Positions 62,042 through 64,000 of a stretch of DNA of 64,000 nt are shown piece after piece. The stretch's first letter is position 1. The number at the start of each line of letters is the position of its first letter. The notes beneath the pieces are model-generated. The model ran no database searches and was not told the DNA's origin. It saw nothing but the letters and a program-made list of their open reading frames with translations. The translations under genes were made by a program, and so were the position numbers. This stretch comes from Luidia sarsii. Its lineage: Eukaryota > Echinodermata > Asteroidea > Paxillosida > Luidiidae. The DNA lies in the NCBI GenBank assembly GCA_949987565.1, contig OX465110.1, forward strand, positions 4,574,061 through 4,638,060, in the 5' to 3' direction.

Positions 62042-63766
62042 ATGGCAATGGACGCCTGTTGGCGGTCAGCCGGGGTCTCTCCGCCGCGGATTACCGGGGG
62101 AGCGGTCGCCCTCCGCGCGCTGCTCGTCTTCGCCCTGTCGTCGTCGTTGCTGGTCGCGGGCGCCGCCGCCGAGTTCAACTTCACCGTCGGCGACACCGCC
62201 GAGGCCGAGGTCACCTTCAAGTCGACAGTGGAGCTGAACCTGACGGTGATGTGGTCGGATCTGACGGGCCTCGTCACCTTCGAGAGCACTGACACCAGCG
62301 TGGTGACTCTGCCGTCGGGGCCGGTGGAGATTCGCCTGGACGCCAACACGACCTACCCGTTCACCAGGCCGATCAGCGTGCACGGGCAGTACGTCGGCCG
62401 GGGCGGGCTTCGGGCGACGCACGGGCGGGACGAGGTGGGCGCCTGGACCGTCAACGTTCTGCCGTCCCTGCAGGAGCTGGGCAACATCGCCACCATCATC
62501 CTGGTGGTCTGGCTGGTCATCTCCTACGTGGCCATGGCGGCCAAGGTGGAGCCCAAGGTGCTGTGGCAGCGCATCAAGCCGCCCTGGGCCATCATCATCG
62601 GCATGCTGTGCCAGTTCGTCCTCATGCCGCCCGTGGCCTACACCCTGGCCAAGTGCTTCGACATGACCGGGGCGGCGGCCGTCGGCCTGGTTCTGGTCGG
62701 CACCTGCCCCGGCGGCTTCTTCAGCAACATCGAGGTGCTGCTCCTGGACTGCGACATCGTGCTCAGCCTGGCCATGACCACCTTCTCTACCTTCCTGGCG
62801 GTGGGCATGATGCCGCTGAACCTCCTCATCTACGCCCAGCCCTTCATCGACGGCGACGGCCGCCTGGAGACGCCGTTCCGGGAGCTCCTGATCCAGCTGT
62901 GCGGCCTGGTGCTCCCGCTGGTCGTCGGCGTGCCCTTCTTCTACAAGTTCCCCAAGGCGCGCGAGATATGCCTGAAGCTGGTCAAGCCCTTTACCTTTCT
63001 CCTGATGGTGCTGGGCACGGTGCTGTACATCCCGGCCCAGTACTACGTCTTCTTCGGCGACTGGAAGGTGTGGACCACCTCGTCCATCGTGACGCTGATC
63101 GGGGCCTTCCTGGGGCTGGCCGTGGCGCGCATCGCCAATTTCGACTACCATGCCTCCGTCACCATCGCCATCGAGACGGGCTGCCAGAATACGCTGCTGG
63201 CCGTCTCCGTGGCCAAGCTGTTCTACGTGGCCCCCGAGTCGGACGTGGTGGCCGTGGTGCCCCTCCTGATCGCCATCGTGTCCGGCATCGAGGGCTTCGC
63301 CATCGTCTTCCTCTACTACCTGTACCTCTTCTTCACCAAGAGGTCCGTCAAGGTGTCGCCCGTCCAGCTGGAGGAGGGCAGGGCCGGGGAGGACCCGGAC
63401 ACGACGGAGATGGAGAAGGACGCCGGGGAGATGACGGAGATGGAGACGGAGAAGGAGAAGGGAGAGGAGCGGGATACCGAGAAGGAGAAGGAGTTCGAGA
63501 AGGGCGACGGGGACGGGGCCAGCACGGCGCCCATCGAGGAAGAGAAGCCCAAGCCAAAGAAGAAACTCAAGAAGAAGGGTAAGAAGAAAGCCAAGAAACG
63601 CCCCAAAGAGGAGGACAAGGAAGCGCTGGAGGAGAAGACGGCAGAGGAGGAGGAGGAGGGTGACTTTAGATCGCAGAACTTCCTCGGAGGGAGGAGCCCG
63701 AGAACGGACACAACTCAGACGCAGAATGAGGCATACATGGTCCACACCCGAGACGGGCTATTCTAA
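62042..63766 (+). CDS. SLC10A3/A5-like (P3-type) bile-acid:sodium symporter family protein, paralog B
   Basis: Uninterrupted 574-codon ORF in the same orientation as paralog A and 9.3 kb downstream. A signal peptide (about residues 20-40, ending AGAAA) is followed by an ectodomain with sequons NFT, NLT and NTT at positions matching paralog A, and the SBF domain from about 146 to 435. It keeps GTCPGGFFSN (220-228) and IETGCQN (E378). The cytosolic tail is a long Lys/Glu charged region ending DGLF. It lacks paralog A's PG/acidic linker. Codons are strongly G/C-ending, which leaves a 559-codon shadow ORF on the opposite strand. The first ATG (GCCGTATAAAC context) is followed two codons later by a second. 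Transported substrate unknown; membrane transport function is inferred from the family. Confidence 0.95.
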   Translation: MAMDACWRSAGVSPPRITGGAVALRALLVFALSSSLLVAGAAAEFNFTVGDTAEAEVTFKSTVELNLTVMWSDLTGLVTFESTDTSVVTLPSGPVEIRLDANTTYPFTRPISVHGQYVGRGGLRATHGRDEVGAWTVNVLPSLQELGNIATIILVVWLVISYVAMAAKVEPKVLWQRIKPPWAIIIGMLCQFVLMPPVAYTLAKCFDMTGAAAVGLVLVGTCPGGFFSNIEVLLLDCDIVLSLAMTTFSTFLAVGMMPLNLLIYAQPFIDGDGRLETPFRELLIQLCGLVLPLVVGVPFFYKFPKAREICLKLVKPFTFLLMVLGTVLYIPAQYYVFFGDWKVWTTSSIVTLIGAFLGLAVARIANFDYHASVTIAIETGCQNTLLAVSVAKLFYVAPESDVVAVVPLLIAIVSGIEGFAIVFLYYLYLFFTKRSVKVSPVQLEEGRAGEDPDTTEMEKDAGEMTEMETEKEKGEERDTEKEKEFEKGDGDGASTAPIEEEKPKPKKKLKKKGKKKAKKRPKEEDKEALEEKTAEEEEEGDFRSQNFLGGRSPRTDTTQTQNEAYMVHTRDGLF

Positions 63767-64000
63767 CCAAAAACTGCATTGAATGTGTAATATATTTTTT
63801 AACCAAATGGATGTCGGTTGCTGTGCAATGGAAGTGCGCACGAATATATTTGGGGGTTAAAATTAGTCATATAGAATGGAAATCGACTCCATAATCTTTC
63901 TACCAATCTTTAATAGATCTTATTTTACGACCCAAATGGGTAATTTTAACCCCTCCGTATTTTTATTAAGTCAAAAAAGACATAGCATGCTGATCGGAAT

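Noticed and set aside
62066..63745. 559-codon ORF on the minus strand opposite SLC10 paralog B
   Set aside because: It is a shadow of a GC-rich gene whose codons end in G or C. Its translation is low-complexity Gly/His/Asp/Leu with no domain, and the plus strand has a full SLC10 protein.

Overview
The window is animal nuclear DNA. It has many short exons with GT/AG introns, genes of 20 kb and more, dense small repeats and an interstitial TTAGGG tract. The gene set (a complete meckelin gene, an extracellular multi-EGF protein and two SLC10A3/A5-like transporters) and the intron-rich layout suggest an invertebrate deuterostome. An echinoderm is my best guess, but that rests on general repeat character and is inference. 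There are no bacterial operons, CRISPR arrays or prophage signals.

Layout. (1) 186-16040, minus strand: the 5' part of a gene for a secreted or cell-surface protein. It encodes a signal peptide, a Ser/Thr-rich stalk, twelve mostly calcium-binding-type EGF modules and four short EGF modules, and runs off the left edge. (2) 18360-41325, minus strand: a complete TMEM67 (meckelin) gene. I could place 29 coding exons whose phases all join, giving 987 residues. Its introns hold most of the minisatellites, SINE copies and foldback elements in the window. (3) 41326-50764: a gene-poor interval with a pair of apparently identical 484-bp elements, a telomere-repeat tract and several foldback elements. 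(4) 50765-52717 and 62042-63766, plus strand: two single-coding-exon, GC-rich SLC10 (P3/SLC10A5-type) transporter paralogs, separated by a repeat-rich spacer.

The genes do not form an obvious shared pathway. Meckelin acts at the ciliary transition zone, the EGF protein is extracellular, and the SLC10 proteins are probably multi-pass membrane transporters or orphan relatives. The two SLC10 genes are a clear local duplication.

The most unusual structure is at 42102-45723. Two seemingly identical 484-bp copies of a terminal-inverted-repeat element bracket 2.65 kb that includes the TTAGGG tract. The 4-bp flanks are partitioned (CAAG outside, TATA inside), as expected if a DNA circle carrying one copy had integrated by homologous recombination into another copy. 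Other notable items are a 677-bp palindrome with a 7-bp target-site duplication, a 68-bp minisatellite with four-unit higher-order structure, a tRNA-like SINE that supplies an apparent polypyrimidine tract to a meckelin exon, and a possible decayed or alternative meckelin exon. Exon boundaries were read by eye from splice consensus, phase and family similarity. No alignment or RNA evidence was available.
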